The notes under the pieces: model-generated
Databases searched by the model: none
What the model was told of the DNA's origin: nothing
Seen by the model: only the letters and a program-made list of their open reading frames with translations
Program-made: the position numbers and the translations under genes
Part shown: positions 16,310 to 24,250 of the stretch, in pieces
Layout of the letters: each line of letters starts with the position of its first letter
Numbering within the stretch: position 1 is the first letter of the stretch
Source of the DNA: Andreprevotia chitinilytica DSM 18519
GTDB lineage: Bacteria; Pseudomonadota; Gammaproteobacteria; Burkholderiales; Chitinibacteraceae
DNA: 32,264 bases
NCBI RefSeq assembly: GCF_000711875.1
Contig: NZ_JONM01000032.1
Span: forward strand, 1 to 32,264
Reading direction: 5' to 3'

Positions 16310-17790
16310 TCCTGCGGCTCAAGCCCCAGATCGACCGGTGCGATTTTGCGTGAGCGGTTCTGGCGAGTTTGCCGACGGTAAGCGCCAATCGCGACGGTGA
16401 GTGCGATGGCGATCAGGATGGCCGCAATAGCGAAAGTGGTATGCATGCCGGTGGCAATGGCAGCGGGGCGTGCCGTGGTGATGTCAGTCGTCGCCGCCGC
16501 GAACGCGAATACTGCGCCCATGACCGATGCACTGGTAATGAGCCCCAGATTGCGCGACAAGCTGAGCATGCCGGAAATGACCCCGCGTTGGTCGGGTCGG
16601 ATATCGGTCATGACCGCGGTGTTGTTGGCCGCCTGAAACAGCGCATAGCTGGCAGTGGTGCAGACGATGGGGATGACGTACCCGGTGATGCCGAATGTCG
16701 CCGGTATCAAGGCGAGTGCCAAGCAACCGGCCACCATCCCGATGAGCCCGGCGATGGTCATGCGCTGCGCGCCCAAACGATCCACGATACGGCCCGCCGG
16801 CACGCCAGTGAGCGCGGAGACCAGCGGGCCGGCCGACAAGACGAGCCCGACCAGAGCGGTGTCGAGCCCAAGCGCCCGAGAGAGATAGAACGGCCCGACC
16901 ACCAGCGTCGACATGATCACCGTCGCGACGAGCAAGCTCATGGCAAGGCTCGCACTCAGTGCCGGATTGCGGAACATCGCCAACCGGATCAAAGGGGAGG
17001 TGGTCGTTGCCTCGATGCGTACGAACAGCGCGATGCCGACGACGGCGGCCGATAGCAGCGCCATATTGAGTGTGCCGAATCGGCCTTGTCCGAGCGTCAT
17101 GGCCAGCGCATAAGCCGCGAGTGTCAGTGCCAGTACCAGCGTACCGGCGTTGTCGAAGCCGGCCCGATCCGCCTTCGGCTCCCGGCGATCAACCGGCAGG
17201 TAACGCCGCGCGAGCAGAAAATTCAGGATGCCCAGCGGCACGTTGACCAGAAAGATCGCACGCCAACCGAGACCGGCGATCAGCAGCCCGCCAAGCGATG
17301 GCCCGAGCGTGGTGCCGATCGCAGACATGGTTCCGAGCAGGCCCATCGTACTACCGGTCTTTTCCTTCGGCACCGTCTCGCTGACACACGCGATGGTGAG
17401 GGCCAGCATGACGGCTGCGCCAAGCCCCTGCGCCGCCCGGGCCGCGATGAGGAACCAGAGCGTAGGCGCAACGCCGCACAGCACTGAGGCCACGGTGAAC
17501 AGGACAATGCCGGCCAGTAGCAAGCGGCGGCGGCCGAGGATGTCGCCGAGCCGGCCGACGCTGACGATCAGGGTGGTAATGGCAAGCAGATAAGCGAGGA
17601 CGATCCACTGCACGGCCTGGAAGGAGGCCGTGAACGTCTGAGCCAACGTCGGCAAGCCCGCGTTGGCGATGCTGGTATCCAGCGAAGGCATCAGCATGGA
17701 CAGGCAGAGGCTGGCCAGCGCCCAGCGAACCGAAGGCGTGCGTTCCGCACTGCCAGTGACGACTTCATTTGCAAGGATTGGCTTCAACAT
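16294..17790 (-). CDS. MFS multidrug exporter, DHA2 (EmrB/QacA) family
   Basis: A 498-residue integral membrane protein with the 14-helix DHA2 layout. Signature segments are LDTSIANAGLPTLAQ in helix 1 (the D-x-T-x-x-N-x-A-L-P motif of drug exporters), VGRLGDILGRRRLLLAGI (motif A) after helix 2, ARAAQGLGAAVMLALTIA, and the motif C region GTTLGPSLGGLLIAGLGWRAIFLVNVP. It probably exports small toxic compounds using proton exchange. The start at 17790 is preferred because GGAGCGC precedes it; a start at 17832 would add 14 residues. It is divergent from a LysR gene 123 bp away, the common layout in which the regulator controls the exporter. Its stop lies inside the 3' end of the convergent AsmA gene. 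Confidence 0.92.
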   Translation of the reverse strand: MLKPILANEVVTGSAERTPSVRWALASLCLSMLMPSLDTSIANAGLPTLAQTFTASFQAVQWIVLAYLLAITTLIVSVGRLGDILGRRRLLLAGIVLFTVASVLCGVAPTLWFLIAARAAQGLGAAVMLALTIACVSETVPKEKTGSTMGLLGTMSAIGTTLGPSLGGLLIAGLGWRAIFLVNVPLGILNFLLARRYLPVDRREPKADRAGFDNAGTLVLALTLAAYALAMTLGQGRFGTLNMALLSAAVVGIALFVRIEATTTSPLIRLAMFRNPALSASLAMSLLVATVIMSTLVVGPFYLSRALGLDTALVGLVLSAGPLVSALTGVPAGRIVDRLGAQRMTIAGLIGMVAGCLALALIPATFGITGYVIPIVCTTASYALFQAANNTAVMTDIRPDQRGVISGMLSLSRNLGLITSASVMGAVFAFAAATTDITTARPAAIATGMHTTFAIAAILIAIALTVAIGAYRRQTRQNRSRKIAPVDLGLEPQDQRVP

Positions 17791-17913
17791 GCGCTCCGTG
17801 GGCAACGCTCGACATGGCGTTATCCGAAACATATGCTCATGCCTGGCATGGCGGAAGACGCACCATTTGCACTTTATTCATGCGTTTGACGCCACATCAA
17901 AGGATGCGAAACC
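17791..17913. promoter_or_regulatory. Divergent MFS / LysR control region
   Basis: This 123 bp gap between the divergent exporter and LysR genes should contain both promoters and the LysR operator. AT-rich stretches with several CATG / ATGC patches lie in the middle (17820-17860), but no single T-N11-A box can be called with confidence. Confidence 0.5.
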
Positions 17914-18828
17914 ATGTCGACCCCGGATTTCAACCTGCTGATCACGCTTGATGCGGTACTCACCGAAGGGAGTGTTGCGCGTGCAGCCCAACGGTTGCGC
18001 CTGAGCCCGTCGGCCATGAGCCGCGCACTGGCGCGATTGCGGGAGACGACGGGCGATCCGCTGCTGGTCAGAGCCGGAAGGGGGCTCGTCCCCACGCCCA
18101 GAGCGCTTGAGCTACGCGAACGGGTCAGCCAGCTGGTTCAGGATGCAGAAGGGGTTCTCCGTCCGGTTGAGCAGCTCAACCTCAAGCAGCTCGTCAGGAC
18201 GTTCACGCTGCGTGTTCGCGAAGGCTTTGTCGAAAACTTCGGCCCGGACCTCATCGCTCGCGTCAGCGAGGCAGCGCCTGGCGTGCAGCTCTGCTTCGTG
18301 CAGAAGCCCAACAAGGAGAGCACGCCGCTGCGCGATGGCACCATCGATCTGGATACGGGCGTGATCGGAAAAACAACGGGGCCGGAGATCATTGCGCGCT
18401 CGCTGTTCAGGGATCGCTTCATCGGCGTCGTACGCATGGGGCACCCGCTGAGCCAGGGCGAGATTACGCCTTCTCGTTATGCCGGCGGCAAGCACATCAG
18501 CATCTCTCGGCGGGGGCTCGACAAGGGCTCGATTGATGAAGCCTTGCAGCCGCTCGGGCTGGCGCGAGAGATCATCACGATCGTCGGCAGCTTTTCAGCC
18601 GCGCTGGCGCTCGCTCGGGCCACCGACCTGATCGCCACGGTTCCCGAACGCCAAACCGGCAACCTGCGTGCCGGAATGCATAGCTTTCCGCTGCCGGTTT
18701 CCATAGCGGCGTTCACGATTTCATTGCTCTGGCACCCGAGAATGGATGCCGATCCAGCGCATCGCTGGTTGCGGGGTATGGTTCTGGATGCTTGCGCGGC
18801 TGGAGTGCCGGAATTCACAACGGGCTGA
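17914..18828 (+). CDS. LysR-family transcriptional regulator
   Basis: A 304-residue LysR-type regulator of standard length. Residues 1-62 carry the winged HTH: FNLLITLDAVLTEGSVARAA, then RLRLSPSAMSRALARLRE and GDPLLVRAGRGLVPTPRA. Residues ~90-295 form the two-lobe effector domain, recalling the NodD/LeuO-like group in VLRPVEQLNLKQLVRTFTLR and the LPVSIAAFTISLLWHPRMDADPAHRWLR tail. It faces the DHA2 exporter gene and probably controls it in response to an exported compound (inference from layout). The ATG at 17914 lies a few bases after a weak GGATGCGAAA ribosome site. Confidence 0.92.
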   Translation: MSTPDFNLLITLDAVLTEGSVARAAQRLRLSPSAMSRALARLRETTGDPLLVRAGRGLVPTPRALELRERVSQLVQDAEGVLRPVEQLNLKQLVRTFTLRVREGFVENFGPDLIARVSEAAPGVQLCFVQKPNKESTPLRDGTIDLDTGVIGKTTGPEIIARSLFRDRFIGVVRMGHPLSQGEITPSRYAGGKHISISRRGLDKGSIDEALQPLGLAREIITIVGSFSAALALARATDLIATVPERQTGNLRAGMHSFPLPVSIAAFTISLLWHPRMDADPAHRWLRGMVLDACAAGVPEFTTG

Positions 18829-19044
18829 GACCAGTCCCGCGGACTTGCCTATTGTCAGCAACTTATCCTGCACGCGCGACAAGGGCTCGGCGGGATTGAT
18901 TTACAAAAAAATACAAGCTGATATTTTTTGGGGGGAGTCCCAAAAGGGCCTGAAGACCGCCCGGCCACCGTCACTTTACGCGCCCATCATATGGATTTTC
19001 TTGGACGCTGTTACACTCCGGAAAAAAATAGGGAGGGGAGTGTA

Positions 19045-21450
19045 ATGACTACGTGGTTCAGCCGTCGAAAACCGATTTTGCGACGCACCTTGATCGGGCT
19101 GGGCGTGCTATCGCTACTGCTGGTCGCCGCAGTGGTCATCGGGGTGATTTATCTCCGCAGCAGCCGGCCTGTGCTCGATGGCAGCTTGTACGCACAAGGT
19201 CTGCAGGCTGATGTAAACATCGTGCGCGATGCCGATGGCGTGCCCACGGTGTCGGGCTCGAACCGGGAAGACGTGGCGTACGCAACCGGTTTTCTGCATG
19301 CGCAGGAGCGGTTTTTTCAAATGGACCTGTTGCGGCGCTCGGCCTCTGGTGAAGTCGCCGAGCTGATGGGACCTGCGGCGTTGCCATTTGATCGGGAGCG
19401 CCGCATTCATCGCTTTGCCGCGCGTGCGACACAGGCGTTGGCCAAGCTGCCAGCCAGTGAGCGGAAGGTATTGGATCACTACGTCGCCGGCGTCAATGCC
19501 GGGCTGGCCCAGCTCTCTGCCCGGCCATTCGAATACGCAGTGCTGGGCGTAGCGCCACGCCCTTGGCGCGCAGAGGACACGCTGCTCGTCAATTGGTCGA
19601 TGTATTTCGAATTGCAGGGGCAGCAACTCCACCGCGAATTTGCGCGTGGCTGGTTGCGAGACCAATCAACCACGCCCCAGCAGCTGGCCTTCCTGCTGCC
19701 CAAGAGCAGTGAATGGGATGCGCCGCTTGATGCCGCAACGGTGGCCGATGTGCCACCGCCCTTACCCAGCGCCGCCCCGGAATGGTTTGGCGGCCGCCCG
19801 CTCAAGACGGTTGCCGAAGTCGCGATGGATAACAGCGTAGGGAGCAGCAACTGGGCGCTTGCCGGCAAGCGGACAACCCACGGCGGCGCGATCATCGGTA
19901 CCGATATGCACCTCGGGCTGCGACTGCCGCAAATCTGGTATCGGGCCGTGCTGGAATACCCGGCGGCCGACAACAAGAAAGTCCGCCTGACCGGCATCAC
20001 CTTGCCGGGCACACCGCTCATGGTTGCCGGCACCAATGGCACGGTCGCCTGGGGCTTCACCAATAGCTACGGCAATTATCTCGACCTGGTCGAGCTGGAA
20101 TGGGATCCAAAGGATGCGACACGCTATCGCGTAGCCAACGGCACCGAGCCGGTGACGTTTCACGATGAGCGCATCGAGGTGAAGGGCGGCAAGCCGGAGG
20201 TGCTGCGCGTCGCCGATACCCGCTTTGGCCCGGTGTGGAAGAAAGGCGAGCAAAGCTTTGCGGTACGTTGGCTGGCCCATGACGAAGGCGCGGTAAACCT
20301 TGGTCTAATGGCGATGGAGCATGCACAAGACGTCCCCAAGGCATTGGCCGTGGGGCAGTACGCAGGCATCCCGGCACAGAATATGGTGGTGGGGGACAGC
20401 GCCGGGCATATCGGCTGGACGATCGCCGGCCCCTTGCCAGACCGGCGTGCGCTGAATGGCTTTCCCTATCGCGTCGGGGATGAGCATGCCGGCTGGCAAG
20501 CGCTGGCAGCACCTGAGCAGCACCCAAGCTTGATCGATCCCGCCTCCGGCCAGCTCTGGACGGCGAACTCCCGGCAATTGGCCGGCGCTGAGTACGACCG
20601 GATCGGTGACGGCGGCGCGGATTTGGGTGCCCGCACCAAGCAGGTCCGCGATGACCTGACCCAGCTGGGCATCACCGATGAAGCTCACGCCTATCAAGTC
20701 AGCCTGGATGACCGGGCGTTGTTCATGGGCACTTGGCGTGATCGGGCACTGCATGCACTCGACGACGCGGCGCTGGCGGGGCATCCGCAGCGTGCCGAAT
20801 TCAAGCGCTTGCTGCGGGAGGGGTGGAGCGGCCATGCCGACGTTGCCTCGGTGGGCTACCGCCTTAGCCGGGGTTACCTCAACAGTTTGTATGGTCATCT
20901 GTTCGGCGCGGCAGACGAAGCAATCCAGAAAATCGACAGCCAGGCCAGCGTGGCATTGGCGACTTCCAGATGGCCGGTCGTGATCGGCAGACTGCTTGAT
21001 GAACGCCCCGCCGGCTGGCTGCCGCGAGCGGACAAGGATTGGCATGCCGTTGAACTGGCGGCAATCGACGACACGATCTCGAAATTGACGCCAGGCGGCA
21101 CGCCCTTGCGTGAGGCCACCTGGGGCCGGCGCAACACGGCCCACATCGGGCATCCGTTTACGATGGCGATGCCATTCTTGTCGCGCTGGCTCGCCGCACC
21201 GCCCGATCAATTGGCCGGCGACGGCAACATGCCGCGCGTGGCTGCGCCGGAGTTTGGTCAATCGGAACGGATGGTGATTTCACCGGCACGTGAAGCGCAG
21301 GCGATCTTCAATATGCCCGGCGGCCAGAGCGGACACCCGTTAAGTGATTACTTCCTGGCCGGGCACGAGACGTGGGCGCATGGCAAGCCGGCACCGTTGC
21401 TGCCGGGGCCGCAAGCGCATGCATTGACGTTGATGGCGAAGCTGCCTTGA
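19045..21450 (+). CDS. Penicillin-acylase-family N-terminal-nucleophile hydrolase
   Basis: An 801-residue precursor of the penicillin/acyl-homoserine-lactone acylase family (S45), which hydrolyses amide bonds, often of acylated amines. A membrane-spanning or signal segment occurs at residues ~12-35. The alpha-chain region shows IVRDADGVPTVSGSN and VAYATGFLHAQERFFQMDLLRR, a strong family hallmark. The beta chain begins at VG|SSNWALAG: Ser267 should become the new N-terminal nucleophile after self-cleavage, followed by GTDMHLGLRLPQIWYR and GTNGTVAWGFTNSYGNY. Length is typical (750-850). The ATG at 19045 has a near-perfect GGGAGGGGAG ribosome site. Substrates in this family include penicillins, AHL signals and lipopeptide acyl chains; which applies here is not readable. 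It stands alone, pointing toward the NRPS-related cluster. Confidence 0.93.
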   Translation: MTTWFSRRKPILRRTLIGLGVLSLLLVAAVVIGVIYLRSSRPVLDGSLYAQGLQADVNIVRDADGVPTVSGSNREDVAYATGFLHAQERFFQMDLLRRSASGEVAELMGPAALPFDRERRIHRFAARATQALAKLPASERKVLDHYVAGVNAGLAQLSARPFEYAVLGVAPRPWRAEDTLLVNWSMYFELQGQQLHREFARGWLRDQSTTPQQLAFLLPKSSEWDAPLDAATVADVPPPLPSAAPEWFGGRPLKTVAEVAMDNSVGSSNWALAGKRTTHGGAIIGTDMHLGLRLPQIWYRAVLEYPAADNKKVRLTGITLPGTPLMVAGTNGTVAWGFTNSYGNYLDLVELEWDPKDATRYRVANGTEPVTFHDERIEVKGGKPEVLRVADTRFGPVWKKGEQSFAVRWLAHDEGAVNLGLMAMEHAQDVPKALAVGQYAGIPAQNMVVGDSAGHIGWTIAGPLPDRRALNGFPYRVGDEHAGWQALAAPEQHPSLIDPASGQLWTANSRQLAGAEYDRIGDGGADLGARTKQVRDDLTQLGITDEAHAYQVSLDDRALFMGTWRDRALHALDDAALAGHPQRAEFKRLLREGWSGHADVASVGYRLSRGYLNSLYGHLFGAADEAIQKIDSQASVALATSRWPVVIGRLLDERPAGWLPRADKDWHAVELAAIDDTISKLTPGGTPLREATWGRRNTAHIGHPFTMAMPFLSRWLAAPPDQLAGDGNMPRVAAPEFGQSERMVISPAREAQAIFNMPGGQSGHPLSDYFLAGHETWAHGKPAPLLPGPQAHALTLMAKLP

Positions 21451-21471
21451 GGGGGGAGTCTTTTTCAGTTC

Positions 21472-21792
21472 TGCGCCTGCGGCGCGGATAAAGGCATTAC
21501 AGCGGGAGTCCGTCCCGCGGCCGTGGAAGGGCCTTTGTCTCGCCAAAGGCCCCTCCACCCCAAAGGCGACCCTGCGCCTTACGGTCCTCTGGACTACCCT
21601 CGGTCGGTCGCGAGCCTAAGGTCTCGCTCCACTCCCTCGGCGCTTAGCGCGAAGGGGAGAAAAGCGCGCAGTTCAACCATTGCGCAAACAAAGTAATAGC
21701 AGCTGGTTTGCACGGTATGCAGTTCGTAGGGCGCAATCCCCGTCGCGTGCGAATCTATGATTCGCTCAGCAAAGGGCATTGCGCCGCATCTG
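21472..21792. repeat. Intergenic repeat, copy A (MITE-like, ~321 bp)
   Basis: The gap between the acylase and thioesterase genes holds the first of two long non-coding repeat copies. It begins TGCGCCTGCGGCGCGG, contains a conserved CTTTGTCTCGCCAAAG hairpin-like part and a GGTCTCGCTCC-type stretch, and ends with a 70 bp block (21723-21792) identical to copy B. That block has near-palindromic ends (GGGCGCAATCCCC near the left, GGGCATTGCGCC near the right) and a perfect inner hairpin GCGAATC-TAT-GATTCGC. An open frame beginning MIRSAKGIAPHL arises in both copies and is a by-product of the repeat. No transposase is encoded. Confidence 0.8.
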
Positions 21793-21805
21793 CCTCCTGG
21801 CCCGA

Positions 21806-22684
21806 TCAGACCACCCCAACACCTTGAGCGACTTCCAGCCACTCATTCAGCAAGCTGCCAAGCGCCGCAACATGCGGCAATGACAGCATGGTCACGTGGT
21901 TGCCCGATATCTGCAGGTGCTCCAGCGTGCCCACATACCGACGCCACCCATCGATGCGCTGCTGCGTCTGCAGCGCATCCCCTTCCTGGGCGCTGATGAA
22001 CTGCACCGCCCCGGCGAAATGCCCGCTGGGTGCATAGCGGGTTGCCAGATTGGCATCCATCACCTGCACCACGCCGTCCAGAATCTTCTTCTGCGTTTTC
22101 GGATAGAAAATGCCGGCTTTCACCAAGGCTTGATGCAGCAAGGCGATCTGCTGCTCCGCGCTCAGCCCGACAAAGTGCCGCGCCGTCAGTGCCAAAGGTT
22201 GATCCAGCCGCATCTCGTACAGCTCGATCAGCTTCAGCAAAGTCGGGATTCGACCGTGCGGCCGAGCCGCGTCATCTGCATCGTTGGGCGCACGGCTATC
22301 GACGATGACGAGGTTAGCTACCAGCTCGCCTTGTGCGACCAGCAGCAAGGCCAGCTCGAAGGCGATCCAGCCGCCAAAGGAATGGCCGAGCAAATGATAG
22401 GGGCCGTGCGGCTGCACTTCCCGAATGGCATGCAAGTACGCCTGGGCTGCGCTGGCGACATCGGCATAAGGCGCCAGCTCGCCATCGAGGCCACGCGCCT
22501 GCATGCCATGCATCGGAATGTGCACCGACAGCGTTTGCGACAATTCATAGAAGCTGGAGACGCTGGCCCCGGCCCCCGGAATGCAAAACAGCGGCGTAAC
22601 GCCAGATGCACCGCTATGAATGGTGACGCGCGGTTGATAGGCGTGTAGGGCGGTTTCGTCGGGATTCAATCGATGCATTGTCAT
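21806..22684 (-). CDS. NRPS/PKS-type thioesterase (alpha/beta hydrolase)
   Basis: A 292-residue stand-alone thioesterase. Segments are VTPLFCIPGAGASVSSFYEL (oxyanion region), GPYHLLGHSFGGWIAFELA with nucleophile Ser102 in GHSFGG, VIVDSRAP with the likely acid Asp129, and GNHVTMLSLPHV with base His263. The triad is therefore complete. Such proteins either release finished peptides or remove stalled or wrong acyl groups from carrier domains; the opening segment resembles terminal thioesterase domains. The start ATG overlaps the upstream oxidase stop as ATGA, implying translational coupling. It is the last gene of the leftward precursor unit and fits the adjacent NRPS. Confidence 0.9.
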   Translation of the reverse strand: MTMHRLNPDETALHAYQPRVTIHSGASGVTPLFCIPGAGASVSSFYELSQTLSVHIPMHGMQARGLDGELAPYADVASAAQAYLHAIREVQPHGPYHLLGHSFGGWIAFELALLLVAQGELVANLVIVDSRAPNDADDAARPHGRIPTLLKLIELYEMRLDQPLALTARHFVGLSAEQQIALLHQALVKAGIFYPKTQKKILDGVVQVMDANLATRYAPSGHFAGAVQFISAQEGDALQTQQRIDGWRRYVGTLEHLQISGNHVTMLSLPHVAALGSLLNEWLEVAQGVGVV

Positions 22685-23838
22685 TTCGAATAGGTCTGCG
22701 GCGCTTTGAATAACACGGATTGATCCACCTGCTTCACATCGGTGATGCCACAGAGGCTCATCGTGATTTCCAGTTCTTTGTGGATGATTTCCAGGCTTCG
22801 GGATACACCGGCTTCGCCCATTGCCCCTAAGCCGTAAATGAAGGCGCGACCGATATAAACGCCTTTGGCACCCAGCGCGAGTGCCTTGAGGACGTCCTGC
22901 CCGGAGCGAATGCCGCTATCCAGATGGATTTCCATTTCATGGCCTACCGCCTGGACAATGCCCGGCAGCGCGGCAATGGAGGAGGGCGCGCCATCGAGCT
23001 GGCGGCCGCCGTGGTTGGATACGACGATGGCGTCGACACCATGCCGGGTAGCCAGTCGCGCATCTTCCGCATCCAGAATGCCTTTCACGATCAACTTGCC
23101 GTGCCAGCGCTGGCGAATCCACCGGATGTCATTCCAGCTAACGGATTGGTCGAGCTGCTGCGCCGTCCATTGCAATAACGACGCCGTATCCGACACCTCA
23201 GGGACATGCCCGACGATATTGCCGAAACTGTGGCGCTTGGTGCCCAGCATGCCAGTCCACCAGCGGGTTTTATGCGCTACGTTGAGCAGATTGCGCAGGG
23301 ATAGCTTGATCGGGACCGAAAGGCCGTTTTTCAGATCCTTGTTGCGTTGTCCCATCATCGGCAAATCGAGGGTCACGACCAGCGCCGAGCAGCCGGCGGC
23401 TTCAGCGCGTGCGATCAAGCGGCTTGTGAAGTCCCGGTCTTTCATGATGTACAGCTGAAACCAGAACGGCTTGGTGGTACGGGCGGCGATATCCTCGATG
23501 GCGCAGATACTCATCGTGGACAAGGTAAACGGCACGCCAAATTGCTCTGCCGCCTTGGCCGCGAGGATTTCACCATCGGCATGCACCATGCCGGTCAGAC
23601 CGACCGGGGCGAGTGCCACCGGCATGGTCACATCCTGACCCACCATCTGCGTCTGTAACGATCGGTTGGCGACGTTGATGCCGACGCGTTGCCGCAGCTG
23701 GATGCCTGCAAAATCATCCCGATTGGCGCGATAGGTGGATTCGGACCAGGAGCCGGAATCGACATAGTCGTAGAAGATGCGCGGTACCCTTTTTTGGGCG
23801 AGGACGCGCAAGTCCTCGATGTTGGTGATGATGGCCAT
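22681..23838 (-). CDS. FMN-dependent alpha-hydroxy-acid oxidase (Hmo/LldD type)
   Basis: A 385-residue TIM-barrel flavoenzyme that oxidises an L/S-2-hydroxy acid to the 2-keto acid. Seen: FYDYVDSGSWSE near the start, LAPVGLTGMVHADGE, FWFQLYIMKDRDF, the catalytic SNHGGRQLDG (His276 and Arg279), and the phosphate-binding DSGIRSGQDVLKALALGAK with IGRAFIYGLG. Housekeeping L-lactate dehydrogenase and mandelate dehydrogenase share these motifs. Context favours a role as 4-hydroxymandelate oxidase (Hmo), the second step of hydroxyphenylglycine synthesis: the other two steps' enzymes lie directly upstream on the same strand, and a coupled NRPS thioesterase follows. Repeat copy B lies directly before it. 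The name Hmo is inferred, so no symbol is assigned. Confidence 0.88.
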   Translation of the reverse strand: MAIITNIEDLRVLAQKRVPRIFYDYVDSGSWSESTYRANRDDFAGIQLRQRVGINVANRSLQTQMVGQDVTMPVALAPVGLTGMVHADGEILAAKAAEQFGVPFTLSTMSICAIEDIAARTTKPFWFQLYIMKDRDFTSRLIARAEAAGCSALVVTLDLPMMGQRNKDLKNGLSVPIKLSLRNLLNVAHKTRWWTGMLGTKRHSFGNIVGHVPEVSDTASLLQWTAQQLDQSVSWNDIRWIRQRWHGKLIVKGILDAEDARLATRHGVDAIVVSNHGGRQLDGAPSSIAALPGIVQAVGHEMEIHLDSGIRSGQDVLKALALGAKGVYIGRAFIYGLGAMGEAGVSRSLEIIHKELEITMSLCGITDVKQVDQSVLFKAPQTYSK

Positions 23839-23863
23839 CCTTTTGTCCTAAAAGGCTTTTTTA

Positions 23864-24211
23864 TGCGCCTGCGGCGCGGTTTTAAAAGCGTTACAGCGCG
23901 TTCCGCCGCGCGGACGGGGAAAGGACTTTGTCTCGCCAAAGCCCCCTCCACTCCAAAGGCGACCCCCGCTGGGCGGCTCTGGCTGAACGAAGCAAAACTT
24001 CGCACGCCACAGGCTTCCCTCAGTCGGTCGTGAGCCTGGGGTCTCACTCCGCTCCTTCGGCGCTTAGCGAAAGGGGGGAGAAAACCGCTCGGCGTAACCA
24101 TTACGGAAATAACGACGGCACCTGTTTGCGAAGTCTGTTGTTTCGTAGGGCGCAATCCCCGTCGCGTGCGAATCTATGATTCGCTCAGCAAAGGGCATTG
24201 CGCCGCATCTG
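23864..24211. repeat. Intergenic repeat, copy B (MITE-like, ~348 bp)
   Basis: A second copy of the element seen at 21472-21792, in the same orientation. It starts TGCGCCTGCGGCGCGG, shares the CTTTGTCTCGCCAAAG region and a GGTCTCACTCC-type stretch, and ends in a 70 bp block (24142-24211) identical to copy A. The left and middle parts have diverged and differ by about 27 bp in length. It fills most of the 412 bp between the oxidase and aminotransferase genes, which are otherwise likely to be one operon. No coding content is credible. Confidence 0.8.
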
Positions 24212-24250
24212 TTCGCGGAACCGACTTCTCAAAAAATCGTGAACAGACCC

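Noticed and set aside
16369-17055. 228-codon plus-strand open frame inside the MFS exporter gene
   Set aside because: Asp/Arg/Gly-rich low-complexity translation antisense to a well-formed transporter.
20305-21261. 318-codon minus-strand open frame inside the penicillin acylase gene
   Set aside because: Antisense to a clear Ntn hydrolase and without domain content.
21757-21996. Open frames starting MIRSAKGIAPHL at 21757 and 24176
   Set aside because: The shared N-terminus comes from the 70 bp repeat end; beyond it the two frames diverge into unrelated antisense sequence.
22681-23838. Housekeeping L-lactate dehydrogenase (lldD) as the call for the FMN oxidase
   Set aside because: Not excluded by motifs, but coupling to an NRPS thioesterase and proximity to HmaS-like and HpgT-like genes make a biosynthetic role more likely; no symbol was assigned.
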